A stretch of DNA of 64,000 nucleotides, from assembly GCF_001698815.1 (NCBI RefSeq), contig NZ_LGSI01000051.1:124001-188000 (forward strand), in the 5' to 3' direction. The translations under genes were made by a program, and so were the position numbers. How positions within the stretch are numbered: the stretch's first letter is position 1; each line of letters starts with the position of its first letter. The DNA comes from Pseudomonas syringae. GTDB taxonomy: Bacteria; Pseudomonadota; Gammaproteobacteria; Pseudomonadales; Pseudomonadaceae. The notes under the pieces were generated by a model. It saw nothing but the letters and a program-made list of their open reading frames with translations. It did no database searches and was not told the DNA's origin. This document shows positions 9,265 through 18,076 of this stretch, piece by piece.

Positions 9265-12200
9265 ATGACTATTGCCTTAGAAGTTGCAGAAGAATTTGCT
9301 CACCGGCCGACCCTGCGCAGCGTGGCCAGCGCTGCCTTGCGGGACGGATTGCGCGAGCTGTATCCGACGCTGACCATCGACCCGGAGGTCGCAACGCTTG
9401 CGCATTCGGCAAAAACCCTTAGCGACTGCCTGCTGGACCATTTTGCCGAGCAATCGACGGTCAAATGGCGGCCGGAGCAAACCACGCTGTTGTCCAGATC
9501 AGACGCTGCTACGCCGCTGCCGGTAGATATCATCCAGGTCGGTGCGCTGGTGGACCGGATCGCTTTAGGCTTGTTCGAATATTTCAAGCAGGCCTTGGTG
9601 GATTACTGGCACAGCTGCGCGGTTGGCGGCGCTGGCTGCCGCAATCGCTGGGCCTGGCTGGCTGAACGGGTCTGGCAGCAGATAACCGACGGGTTGAATG
9701 CAACGCCCTCGCGCCCGGCGGATGCCCACGCCCGGCTGGTGCTGCACGACATCATTCGCTTTCCGTTGAAGCTCGACAGGCAACTGGCGCTGGTACGAGC
9801 GCCGATGCCTCGGGTGTGCATTGTTCAGCTCAAAGCAGGGAAGCAAACGGGTAACGGGGTGCTGTTGCTGCCCGCACTGGTGGTGTTCAGTGGTGAGCGA
9901 GTGCTGATGTGTGGGATATCGGGACGCTGCGAGTTCTGGCCCTCACTGCGTACGTGGGAGCAGAGTCTGGAAAACCTGCTCGCAGTTGATAGCCTGGTGC
10001 ATGACCTTGAGTGGACGGCATACGAGCCGGAAGACGACATCTTCGACGTGCTGACCCAGACGCTGCTCGAAAGCCAGCTGGCTGACATCCAGCAAATCAA
10101 GAACGAGCATTTTTACCAGCTCGACTACCTGGAACAGGCATTGGCAGCGGTTACTGACGTCAGTGGCTGGTTTCAGGCCGAGGAAGAGCTGGCGAGCCCT
10201 TCGCAGGTAAGCATTGACCACTTGCCGCCTTGGCTCATCGGTGCATCGCAGGTCGACCGCACTGCGTACGGCCGCCTGCTCACCGCTTTGGCGGTGGTCC
10301 AGCGCCAGGCCGATGGCAGGTTTTTCACTGATGATTTGCCGCCGATTCTTGAATTTTCGGCCACGGCATTGACCGAGGAAATCGACAAGGACCATCCGCA
10401 GGACATGGATTTTTCCGTCGGCCATGTTCAGGTCCGGATCGATAAAGTCGTCGCCGAGGCCGTTCCAGGAGGCGGTCAGCCGTTCGCGGTGGGCAGTGTC
10501 GAACCGGTTTACATGACGCTCGCCGAGTTTGCCCTGGAGAACCTGGCAGGCTTGCCCGCCGGAAACATCTCGCTGCAACGCACCGATTCAGGTGACTTGC
10601 CGGACTGGATGACCGCCGGCTATCTGCAGCAACTCGTGGCCCGCGCCGATATCGGCCAGGTTTATCCTGATTTGCTCAAGCGCTATCTGGTCACCGACAT
10701 GGCGCAAGCGCAACGGCGGGAGCGGCTGTTTGCCGATCAGCTGCGTGTGCAACTGCCGTTATTGGCGCTGGAACTGAAGATCAAGGGGCAGCTGAGTCTC
10801 GCAGGTTGGCAAACGGTCGAGGCCGTCATGAAACCGCGTGTGGCCGAGCGCACAGTGGGCGCTCGCCCCATTGTTTTGCGTCCCCTGGCGTTTGTCAGCG
10901 CTCCTGGGCGCAGCGCCGACGTCGTCGCCAATATGTTTGTCATCGGGCCTGCCGACAGCGTTTCAGGTCCGCATGTGCTCTATCGACCGTTGTCGCGTAC
11001 GCCGTTGGCCGAATTCTCCGACGGGGCGGCGTTGCTGGCAGCCATCGCGCAACCCGGCGCATTGCAGAACAGCGTCCTGACCTGGCTCAGTGACATCGCG
11101 CGCCCGATCTACGCCAATGGCGGTTTTGTCGAGCCGCACATTGTCCGTTTTGGCCTTGGCTCGGAGTTCGCCCCGCTGGACCGTCCTCGGCCTGCGGCGC
11201 TGGCTACCGATTGGGTCAGTGAAGATATCTTTAATACGCTGTTCAATGCCAATGCTCAGGCGCTGATCACCCTGGCGGATCGCAGCGCGATTTCCAATGC
11301 TGAAAACCGCTGGATGATGCTCAAGGAAGGCGGCTGGCTGCTGCTCAGTACTCTATTGCCGCTGTTTGGTGGCACAGTTGCCAACGCCCTGTGGCTCGGT
11401 CAATTGCTGGCAAGTGTCAACCAGTTGTTCGCCACGCCTGCCACAGTGGATACCCGGGTTCGGTCGGCGATGCTCGCCGATTTGCTGATGAACATTTCAT
11501 TACTGTTGCTGCATCACAGCCTTGCCCTGCGTGGTGCGGCACGTTGGCGTTTTCCGGCGGCTACCCACTTGTTGGCGGAGCCTGCGCACGCTGCACCGGT
11601 GGCTGTTCACCAGGCATCACCCCGTGCGAGTGCCGTGTTGGCCGATGCGCAGACCCTTCTGGATTTCTCCTGGTCGCGACCGGTCAATCGACTCACCGAG
11701 CGGCAAAACAGGCAACTGGAGCGGTTCAAATACTGGCCGCATCCGCACCTCGGGCAAAAACTGACCCATGGGCCTTATTCCGGGCTGTATGCCTATAAGG
11801 ATGAATGGCTGGGCTGGGTAAGCACCGACTTGTTCCGCGTCGTCGTCGATGAAGAGGGTGTAGTGGTGGTGCGTCCCAATGATCCGTCAACCAAAGGGCC
11901 ACATCTGGCGCAAGACGCAGATCACTGGCGTTTTGACCTTGGTTTGCGTTTACGCGGCGGCGGCCCGAAGAAGACCCTGCGTAAGCTGGCTGAGGAAAAT
12001 GCCGCCAATGTGGCTCGTATCACCGAGCAGGTAGCCTTGCTGGATACCCGCAAGACGGCGCTGTTTGGGAGAGTTGCCGGATATTACGAACAATTACGGA
12101 CGGCGAAGGGTGAGGTTCGACCGTTATTTTTCGATCGAAGTGAGAGCGAATTGACGGAGTTGGTCGACGTTGTGCAACAGCGGCTCGAATTGTCGCGGCA

Positions 12201-13818
12201 GCTCAGGCCGGGAGACCGGCTGCCAGAACGGGACGAAGCCGCAGAGATCAAGCGTCTGGCCAGTCATGTGGTGTGCCTGGAAATTATCCTGGTGGAAGAA
12301 AACCTCCACGTGATCAGGGATTCCATTGGTTTGCAGTTGAGTCAGGCTAAAAGTGTTGTAGTGGCCAGCAACGTCGACGTCTATATCGACATGTTCAAAA
12401 AGTTGCTGGCCAATCAAGCGCGCGGGCTGCACTGGTCGCAAGTGCGTGAATCGCTTTGGTCCCGGTTGCGCGCGGTGCCGAAGGTCGGAGAGCAGTTCTG
12501 GCGCAACGAGGTTCTAGAGTTTCAAAGGGTGAAACTTTTTACCAGTCAGGAATGGAGGACCCAGCGAATGATGTCGTTGCTGGAACTGTGTTTCAGCAAG
12601 GCCGATATTCTCGAGGTGGACGAACTGAGGATGTTGAAAGCGCTGCGTGTAGACAAGGATCTGCACGGCGCATTCATATCCCAGGCTGAGTTGGACAAAC
12701 CCAATGACTACTCTGTGCAGGAGCAGATTGAGGTCCTGGAAAGTGCGTTGCGTGAGTACGACAGAGCTTTGGATATAGCAGCCTACGTAGAGTCAGCGGG
12801 ACTGGCCGTTGAGCAGGGCGATTACTTTGAACAGTTCTTCCGCGACTTCACAATGCTGCGCGAGTCGACCGAAACCCGCCTGACCGCGTTAATTCATGAC
12901 CAGCTGGAGTCCGCAGCGGTGGTCATTACGCAGGTGCCTCGTGTACCGCAGCCTGACAAACGGATTGTCAGAACTCGAGATCACCGCGCCTTTGTCGGAC
13001 GGCTGCGCGAAGGCGGCAACGATTCGCCCGAACCGGTGGTTGACGTCACCAATCCGCTGACCGATGAAGTGATTACGTCGTGGCACCAGCATGCCGACGG
13101 TGATTGGGTGGAAATCGAGACGATACCGCCTGCGCAGCTGCCGCCAACGCCTAAACCCGTATTGCTGGCACCGGGCGAACTGAAGAAACAGGCCCAGATC
13201 CTGCTGGACAGCGTCGAGGGTTCGATTGCCACGGCTCGTCAGCAATCCACCCGTGCATACGAACCTGAAGACGTCGAAGATATCCTGGTGTTCAAGGCGC
13301 AAAAACTCACTGCGCTTGCCGAACAGATGGCGCACAGCGCCAGCGATGCTCGAACACCGGCGCCGATCTCGTCGCAATTGACCCAGACAGCAAGCGATTT
13401 ACGTACGGCAGCCGCCCGGTTGACCAGCGAAGGCAGGAATCTTCGAGTCGCAATGATCAAGGTGCAGCCGCCAACCGCTGCACGCGTCAGCTATTTGCAT
13501 CGACAAAACGAGGTAAATATTGCCCGCTTTGATGGTCGCAAGAACATGTCCGGAAGCAAGCGCGATGATTTTATTCAGGAGTACTCTTTGCGTGACCGGG
13601 ACAATCACTTGTTGTGGTGGGCACATTTTCACTATGGCGCCGAAGATGCCGACGCCCAGTCCTTCACCGCAGCCCACCTGAAATTGCCAGACCAGCGCCT
13701 GCTTGGCTACAAGGCGCTGGTCCGTGCCGCAAAAGACAATCGGGAAGTGGTCAACATTTATCGCAGCACAATCAGCAAGGAGGTGGCCCAACGGTTGTTT
13801 CTGGTGCTGACGCGCTGA
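9265..13818 (+). CDS. Large DUF6543 / dermonecrotic-toxin-like protein
   Basis: About 1517 residues from the ATG at 9265 (earlier in-frame starts at 9178 and 9232 are possible; no strong SD decides). It resembles, from memory, the Pseudomonas DUF6543 family annotated as dermonecrotic toxin domain proteins. The opening FAHRPTLRSVASAALRDGL is family-like. The central part has ANMFVIGPADS and GGFVEPHIVRFG, followed by two hydrophobic stretches near residues 689-720 and 735-760. A charged helical region follows (about 900-1210), and the last 110 residues hold a compact conserved-looking domain with SYLHRQNEV, LLWWAHFHYG and AHLKLP. No signal peptide is visible and no toxin catalytic motif was identified. 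It is monocistronic. Export route and target are unknown. Confidence 0.7.
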   Translation: MTIALEVAEEFAHRPTLRSVASAALRDGLRELYPTLTIDPEVATLAHSAKTLSDCLLDHFAEQSTVKWRPEQTTLLSRSDAATPLPVDIIQVGALVDRIALGLFEYFKQALVDYWHSCAVGGAGCRNRWAWLAERVWQQITDGLNATPSRPADAHARLVLHDIIRFPLKLDRQLALVRAPMPRVCIVQLKAGKQTGNGVLLLPALVVFSGERVLMCGISGRCEFWPSLRTWEQSLENLLAVDSLVHDLEWTAYEPEDDIFDVLTQTLLESQLADIQQIKNEHFYQLDYLEQALAAVTDVSGWFQAEEELASPSQVSIDHLPPWLIGASQVDRTAYGRLLTALAVVQRQADGRFFTDDLPPILEFSATALTEEIDKDHPQDMDFSVGHVQVRIDKVVAEAVPGGGQPFAVGSVEPVYMTLAEFALENLAGLPAGNISLQRTDSGDLPDWMTAGYLQQLVARADIGQVYPDLLKRYLVTDMAQAQRRERLFADQLRVQLPLLALELKIKGQLSLAGWQTVEAVMKPRVAERTVGARPIVLRPLAFVSAPGRSADVVANMFVIGPADSVSGPHVLYRPLSRTPLAEFSDGAALLAAIAQPGALQNSVLTWLSDIARPIYANGGFVEPHIVRFGLGSEFAPLDRPRPAALATDWVSEDIFNTLFNANAQALITLADRSAISNAENRWMMLKEGGWLLLSTLLPLFGGTVANALWLGQLLASVNQLFATPATVDTRVRSAMLADLLMNISLLLLHHSLALRGAARWRFPAATHLLAEPAHAAPVAVHQASPRASAVLADAQTLLDFSWSRPVNRLTERQNRQLERFKYWPHPHLGQKLTHGPYSGLYAYKDEWLGWVSTDLFRVVVDEEGVVVVRPNDPSTKGPHLAQDADHWRFDLGLRLRGGGPKKTLRKLAEENAANVARITEQVALLDTRKTALFGRVAGYYEQLRTAKGEVRPLFFDRSESELTELVDVVQQRLELSRQLRPGDRLPERDEAAEIKRLASHVVCLEIILVEENLHVIRDSIGLQLSQAKSVVVASNVDVYIDMFKKLLANQARGLHWSQVRESLWSRLRAVPKVGEQFWRNEVLEFQRVKLFTSQEWRTQRMMSLLELCFSKADILEVDELRMLKALRVDKDLHGAFISQAELDKPNDYSVQEQIEVLESALREYDRALDIAAYVESAGLAVEQGDYFEQFFRDFTMLRESTETRLTALIHDQLESAAVVITQVPRVPQPDKRIVRTRDHRAFVGRLREGGNDSPEPVVDVTNPLTDEVITSWHQHADGDWVEIETIPPAQLPPTPKPVLLAPGELKKQAQILLDSVEGSIATARQQSTRAYEPEDVEDILVFKAQKLTALAEQMAHSASDARTPAPISSQLTQTASDLRTAAARLTSEGRNLRVAMIKVQPPTAARVSYLHRQNEVNIARFDGRKNMSGSKRDDFIQEYSLRDRDNHLLWWAHFHYGAEDADAQSFTAAHLKLPDQRLLGYKALVRAAKDNREVVNIYRSTISKEVAQRLFLVLTR

Positions 13819-13830
13819 GTCCGCATGCAG

Positions 13831-13880
13831 GCCTTGCCCGCACTTGTGTGGGCAAGGCACTCTCCTGGCCTTTTTTTGAT
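13831..13880 (+). terminator. Terminator-like hairpin after the DUF6543 gene
   Basis: GCCTTGCCC at 13831-13839 pairs with GGGCAAGGC at 13850-13858, followed after a short gap by a run of seven T (from about 13871). The stem resembles a minimal REP arm, so it may be either or both. Confidence 0.6.
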
Positions 13881-13911
13881 CTCACATCGTTTCGTTGAAC
13901 AGGGCGGTCTT

Positions 13912-14997
13912 TTGAACTTGCGGAAACTGGAGTGGCTGCGCGGTTGTGTCTTCGGGCTTTTGTCAGCCGGTCTGGCTGGTTGTGATTCAGGAGCTGATCC
14001 GGGGACGCAGGGTTCCCGGCTGGAAAGTTTCGGCGGGCCGACCATGGGCAGCAGCTATTCGGTCAGCTATGTACGCCGGGCCGATCAGCCCGATGTGGCC
14101 GCGGTGCAGCCCGAAGTCCAGGCCATACTGGCCGAAGTCGACCGGCAAATGTCCACCTGGCGCAGCGATTCGGACATCGAGCGCTTCAACGCTTTGCCCG
14201 CCGACAGTTGCCAGGCGATGCCGGAGCCGGTTCTGCAGCTGGTTCGCCTCGGCGAGCAGTTGTCTCAGACAAGCGAAGGGCGCTACGACCTGACTGTCGA
14301 GCCTTTGATGAATCTGTGGGGCTTCGGCCCGCAATCCCGAACGGAGCAAGTGCCGGACGCTGACCAGTTGGCTCAGGCGCGGCTGCGCGTCGGTCATCAG
14401 CATTTGCGCATCGAGGACCAACGTTTGTGCAAGGATGCGGCGGTGGAAGTCGACTTCAACAGCATCGCGGCCGGCTATGCGGTTGACCGGATCAGTGCTC
14501 GAATTCAAGCCATGGGTATCAATGATTATCTGGTCGAGGCCACCGGCGAGCTCAAGGCCGTGGGCAAAAAGGCCGACGGCTCGCCCTGGCTTATAGGGCT
14601 GGAACAGCCCCGCGATGATCAGCGGATTGCCCAGCGCGTCATCGCCGTTGATGGTTATGGGGTTTCCACGTCCGGTGACTACCGCAAGTATTTCCTGCGC
14701 GACGGTCATCGCTATTCTCACACCCTGGATGCGTTGACCGGTGCGCCGGTCGAGCATGCGTTGGCGTCGGTCACCGTCATGCATTCTTCGGCATTGATGG
14801 CTGATGGGCTGTCGACCTTGCTGCTGATTCTCGGCCCGGAGCGCGGTTGGGATTACGCCGAACAGCACCATATCGCTGCTTTTTTTGTGATTCGTGACGA
14901 CAAGGGCTTTATCATTCGCAGCAATCGCGCTTTTGATCAGTTGTCTGGAGGTGATGCAGTGCCGACAAAATTGGCTAACGACGCGACCAAGGGTTAA
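13912..14997 (+). CDS. apbE: FAD:protein FMN transferase, lipoprotein form
   Basis: 361 residues from a TTG at 13912, with AGGGCGG just upstream. It attaches FMN covalently to a Thr/Ser of target flavoproteins such as NqrB, NqrC and RnfG. A lipoprotein signal ends LSAGLAGC, placing the protein on the periplasmic face of the membrane. ApbE motifs visible: GGPTMGSSYSV, VEPLMNLWGFG, VDFNSIAAGYAVD, YLVEATGEL and the C-terminal SALMADGLST (metal and FAD site). In other pseudomonads apbE follows the nqrA-F operon, but no nqr gene lies upstream here, so the substrate protein is elsewhere. sthA follows after about 120 bp with its own SD. Confidence 0.93.
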   Translation: MNLRKLEWLRGCVFGLLSAGLAGCDSGADPGTQGSRLESFGGPTMGSSYSVSYVRRADQPDVAAVQPEVQAILAEVDRQMSTWRSDSDIERFNALPADSCQAMPEPVLQLVRLGEQLSQTSEGRYDLTVEPLMNLWGFGPQSRTEQVPDADQLAQARLRVGHQHLRIEDQRLCKDAAVEVDFNSIAAGYAVDRISARIQAMGINDYLVEATGELKAVGKKADGSPWLIGLEQPRDDQRIAQRVIAVDGYGVSTSGDYRKYFLRDGHRYSHTLDALTGAPVEHALASVTVMHSSALMADGLSTLLLILGPERGWDYAEQHHIAAFFVIRDDKGFIIRSNRAFDQLSGGDAVPTKLANDATKG

Positions 14998-15119
14998 TGT
15001 TCCCCGCCTCGGCGCAGGTTTAGACTGCGCCCCAAGTTTCGATCCTTCATGTCGCTGGCCGCGATGTGATTTAGCCAGAGATGCCAGAGTGGCAGCTCGG
15101 CCTGTTCTAAGGAGTACGC

Positions 15120-16514
15120 ATGGCTGTCTACAACTACGACGTAGTGGTACTGGGTTCCGGCCCTGCTGGTGAAGGCGCGGCAATGAATGCCGCCAAGGCG
15201 GGGCGCAAGGTCGCGATGGTCGATAGCCGTCGGCAGGTCGGCGGCAATTGCACTCACCTGGGAACCATCCCGTCCAAGGCATTGCGTCATTCGGTCAAGC
15301 AGATCATTCACTTCAACACCAACCCGATGTTCCGGGCCATTGGCGAGCCGCGCTGGTTTTCGTTTCCGGATGTGTTGAAAAACGCCGAAATCGTCATCGC
15401 CAAACAAGTTTCGTCGCGCACCGGCTACTACGCCCGCAACCGCGTTGATGTGTTCTTCGGCACCGGCAGTTTCGCTGACGAACGCAGCATCGATGTGGTG
15501 TGCTCCAACGGCGTCGTGGAAAAACTCGTCGCCAACCAGATCATCATCGCCACAGGCTCGCGACCTTATCGTCCAGCCGATATCGATTTTTCCCACAAGC
15601 GTATCTACGACAGCGACACCATCCTCAGCCTGGGCCACACCCCGCGCAAACTGATCATCTATGGCGCTGGTGTCATCGGCTGTGAATACGCCTCGATCTT
15701 CAGCGGACTGGGGGTGATGGTCGAGCTGGTAGACAACCGCGACCAGTTGCTGAGCTTCCTGGATTCGGAAATTTCCCAGGCGTTGAGTTATCACTTCAGC
15801 AACAACAACGTGATGGTTCGCCACAACGAAGAGTATGAAAAGGTCGAAGGCCTGGATAACGGCGTGATCCTGCACCTCAAATCCGGCAAGAAGATCAAGG
15901 CCGATGCCTTGCTCTGGTGCAACGGCCGTACCGGCAACACCGACAAGCTGGGCCTGGAGAACGTCGGCATCAAGGCCAACGGCCGTGGCCAGATCGAAGT
16001 CGACGATAACTATCGCACCAGCGTGCAGAACATCTATGGCGCAGGCGATGTGATTGGCTGGCCGAGCCTGGCCAGTGCTGCGTATGACCAGGGGCGTTCA
16101 GCGGCCGGCAGCGTGGTCGATAACGGCAGCTGGCGTTATGTGAATGATGTGCCTACCGGGATTTACACGATTCCGGAGATCAGCTCCATCGGCAAGAACG
16201 AACACGAGCTGACCCAGGCCAAGGTGCCGTACGAAGTGGGCAAGGCGTTCTTCAAGGGCATGGCGCGGGCGCAGATTTCCGGCGAGCGGGTCGGCATGCT
16301 GAAGATCCTGTTCCACCGTGAAACCCTGGAAGTGCTGGGCGTGCATTGCTTCGGCGACCAGGCGTCCGAGATCGTCCACATCGGCCAGGCAATCATGAAC
16401 CAGCCCGGCGAAGCCAACACCATGAAGTATTTCGTCAACACCACGTTCAACTACCCGACCATGGCCGAAGCCTATCGGGTCGCTGCTTATGATGGCCTCA
16501 ACCGGCTTTTTTAA
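15120..16514 (+). CDS. sthA: Soluble pyridine nucleotide transhydrogenase
   Basis: 464 residues, the exact family length. It is a cytosolic FAD enzyme that interconverts NADH and NADPH, usually draining excess NADPH. N-terminal FAD motif VVLGSGPAGEGAA; the former disulfide region reads GGNCTHLGTIPSKAL, so the second cysteine of the dithiol pair of lipoamide dehydrogenases is replaced, as is characteristic of SthA. The NAD(P) Rossmann motif is YGAGVIGCEYA, then the second FAD contact YGAGDVIGWPSLAS and the C-terminal dimerisation domain (TIPEISSIGKNE). A good SD, AAGGAG, precedes the ATG. Downstream it converges on a glycerophosphodiesterase gene. Confidence 0.97.
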   Translation: MAVYNYDVVVLGSGPAGEGAAMNAAKAGRKVAMVDSRRQVGGNCTHLGTIPSKALRHSVKQIIHFNTNPMFRAIGEPRWFSFPDVLKNAEIVIAKQVSSRTGYYARNRVDVFFGTGSFADERSIDVVCSNGVVEKLVANQIIIATGSRPYRPADIDFSHKRIYDSDTILSLGHTPRKLIIYGAGVIGCEYASIFSGLGVMVELVDNRDQLLSFLDSEISQALSYHFSNNNVMVRHNEEYEKVEGLDNGVILHLKSGKKIKADALLWCNGRTGNTDKLGLENVGIKANGRGQIEVDDNYRTSVQNIYGAGDVIGWPSLASAAYDQGRSAAGSVVDNGSWRYVNDVPTGIYTIPEISSIGKNEHELTQAKVPYEVGKAFFKGMARAQISGERVGMLKILFHRETLEVLGVHCFGDQASEIVHIGQAIMNQPGEANTMKYFVNTTFNYPTMAEAYRVAAYDGLNRLF

Positions 16515-16520
16515 GCGACT

Positions 16521-16545
16521 CCGGCCGGTGGCCTGAGCCGGCCGG
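16521..16545. terminator. GC-rich hairpin between convergent sthA and the GDPD gene
   Basis: CCGGCCGG at 16521-16528 pairs with CCGGCCGG at 16538-16545. There is no clear T-run, so termination strength is uncertain. Confidence 0.4.
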
Positions 16546-16556
16546 GGAGACCGATT

Positions 16557-17279
16557 TCAGTAATTCCCGAGCGTGGCGCTGGCCAAACCGGGAAAGTCTG
16601 TAATCAGGCTGTCTACGCCGAAGTCGGCGAGCCTGCGCATCAGCGCGGGTTCGTTGACTGTCCAGACCGACACATGCAAACCCTGATTCTGGGCTTTCTT
16701 CAGCCGCTCCGGGGTGCACAGCGTCCAGTTCAACGCCAGAATCTCGCAGCCATAGCTTTGCGCGACCTTCAATGGGTCCAGCCAGGCATATTCGGCCACC
16801 AGTCCGCGGGCGATATCCGGCGTCAGGTCCAATGCCGCACGCAATACTTCCCGTGAACTCGACGTGATGGTGATCTTGTCCAAGAGGCCATGGCGTTGCG
16901 CAAGTTCGCGGATCGCCAGCACTGTCGTGGCCGCACGGGTGCGCGAGGCGCTTTTGACTTCCAGCTGCCAATGTTCGAAGTCGCATTTCTCGAACAGTTC
17001 TTCGAGGGTCGGAATCGGGCAAGGATTGACCCAGCCCGGGCCGCCTTTGCGCGCGTCGTAAGTCACCAGATCCGCCGCCAGATTTTCGTTGACCTTGCCG
17101 CGTCGGTCGGTGGTGCGTTTGAGGGTCGGATCGTGGATGACCATCAATTCCCCGTCACGGGACAAGTGCAAATCCAGTTCGCAACGGCGCACGCCGTGCT
17201 TGAGACATTCCTGGAAACTGGTCAGGGTGTTTTCCGGTGCTTCGCCTTTGGCGCCGCGGTGGCCGTAAATAAGGGTCAC
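16557..17279 (-). CDS. Glycerophosphodiester phosphodiesterase
   Basis: 240 residues, the size of cytosolic UgpQ-type enzymes, with no signal peptide. It hydrolyses glycerophosphodiesters to glycerol-3-phosphate and an alcohol. The GDPD signature is intact: HRGAKGEAPENT (catalytic His and Glu), CELDLHLSRDGELMVIHDP (metal Glu and Asp, catalytic His), LEVKS, and the C-terminal SVWTVNEP with ITDFPG. It starts with GTG at 17279, behind a strong AGGAG. The PilZ gene lies 77 bp upstream on the same strand and may be cotranscribed. This GDPD-PilZ-lolCDE order is conserved in pseudomonads as far as I recall. Confidence 0.93.
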   Translation of the reverse strand: MTLIYGHRGAKGEAPENTLTSFQECLKHGVRRCELDLHLSRDGELMVIHDPTLKRTTDRRGKVNENLAADLVTYDARKGGPGWVNPCPIPTLEELFEKCDFEHWQLEVKSASRTRAATTVLAIRELAQRHGLLDKITITSSSREVLRAALDLTPDIARGLVAEYAWLDPLKVAQSYGCEILALNWTLCTPERLKKAQNQGLHVSVWTVNEPALMRRLADFGVDSLITDFPGLASATLGNY

Positions 17280-17356
17280 GTTTACTCCTGGTGGCCTTCA
17301 AGGCGTCATTCTTGCTGCGAGTGCAGTCAGGTCTATCTGGGAAATGGGCAGAATGT

Positions 17357-17950
17357 TCAGCGATTGGCGGCCGGCAATTCCTGCTGCTCAAGCGCCTGAC
17401 GTCGCTGCTGGGCTTGTCGTTGCAAGATGTATCGGGCAAGCAGCTGACGTTGCGAGTCAGGCAGCTCGATGAACTCGGTACCGACGTCGAATTCGCCGCC
17501 CGCCAGAGCATCGCAATGGGTGACTTTGGCGTGCAGCATCAAAGCCGACGCCTGCGGCATCAGCACCATTTTGATCGACAGTTGCGCATCGATTGCGTAC
17601 GCCTGTGGCGACGAAAATTGCACGCCGCCTTCAGAAATGATCACTGGCTGCGGGGCGCCCAGCTTGGCAAGCGCCGTTTGCGCGACCACCTGGCCGAGCA
17701 GGTCGATGCGTTTGCTCAACGATTTGAGCAGACTGCTCAACACCCGGTCACGCTCGTCCAGCTGACGCAGCAAATGCTGGGACTCGAACTCATTGATGTG
17801 CAGTTCGCTGAGCAGCTCAAAGAGGCCTGAGGTCTCGCGCATGGCTTTCAGGTCGGCCGCACCGGCACCGGCCAGCAGGTTAATTTCCAGTGCGACACTG
17901 TCCTCGATACGGTAGTATTCGCGGCGTTCTTCTTCATCTAATGTCGACAT
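17357..17950 (-). CDS. PilZ-domain protein, likely c-di-GMP related
   Basis: 197 residues. The N-terminus has EERREYYRIEDSVALEI, the RxxxR-type arginine pair preceding a PilZ barrel. The middle (about 45-100) is a helical segment rich in Leu and Glu (HLLRQLDERDRVLSSLLKSL), probably coiled coil. The C-terminal half (about 100-180) has the beta-barrel pattern with ISEGGVQFSS in place of the usual D/NxSxxG loop, so c-di-GMP binding may be altered. The C-terminal tail is glutamine-rich. It is divergent from lolC, with promoters in 17951-18076. Function unknown beyond the domain. Confidence 0.72.
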   Translation of the reverse strand: MSTLDEEERREYYRIEDSVALEINLLAGAGAADLKAMRETSGLFELLSELHINEFESQHLLRQLDERDRVLSSLLKSLSKRIDLLGQVVAQTALAKLGAPQPVIISEGGVQFSSPQAYAIDAQLSIKMVLMPQASALMLHAKVTHCDALAGGEFDVGTEFIELPDSQRQLLARYILQRQAQQRRQALEQQELPAANR

Positions 17951-18076
17951 GGCGAACCCATGGTAGCGGCGGTTGTCATAGTGGTTGCTCAGCAGTACCT
18001 AGAATGTTTTCGAGTGTAGAGCTGCGCGCCAAGGCCCGCCACAAGGACGTTCCCATTCCTCCGAACAAGTCCCTAA

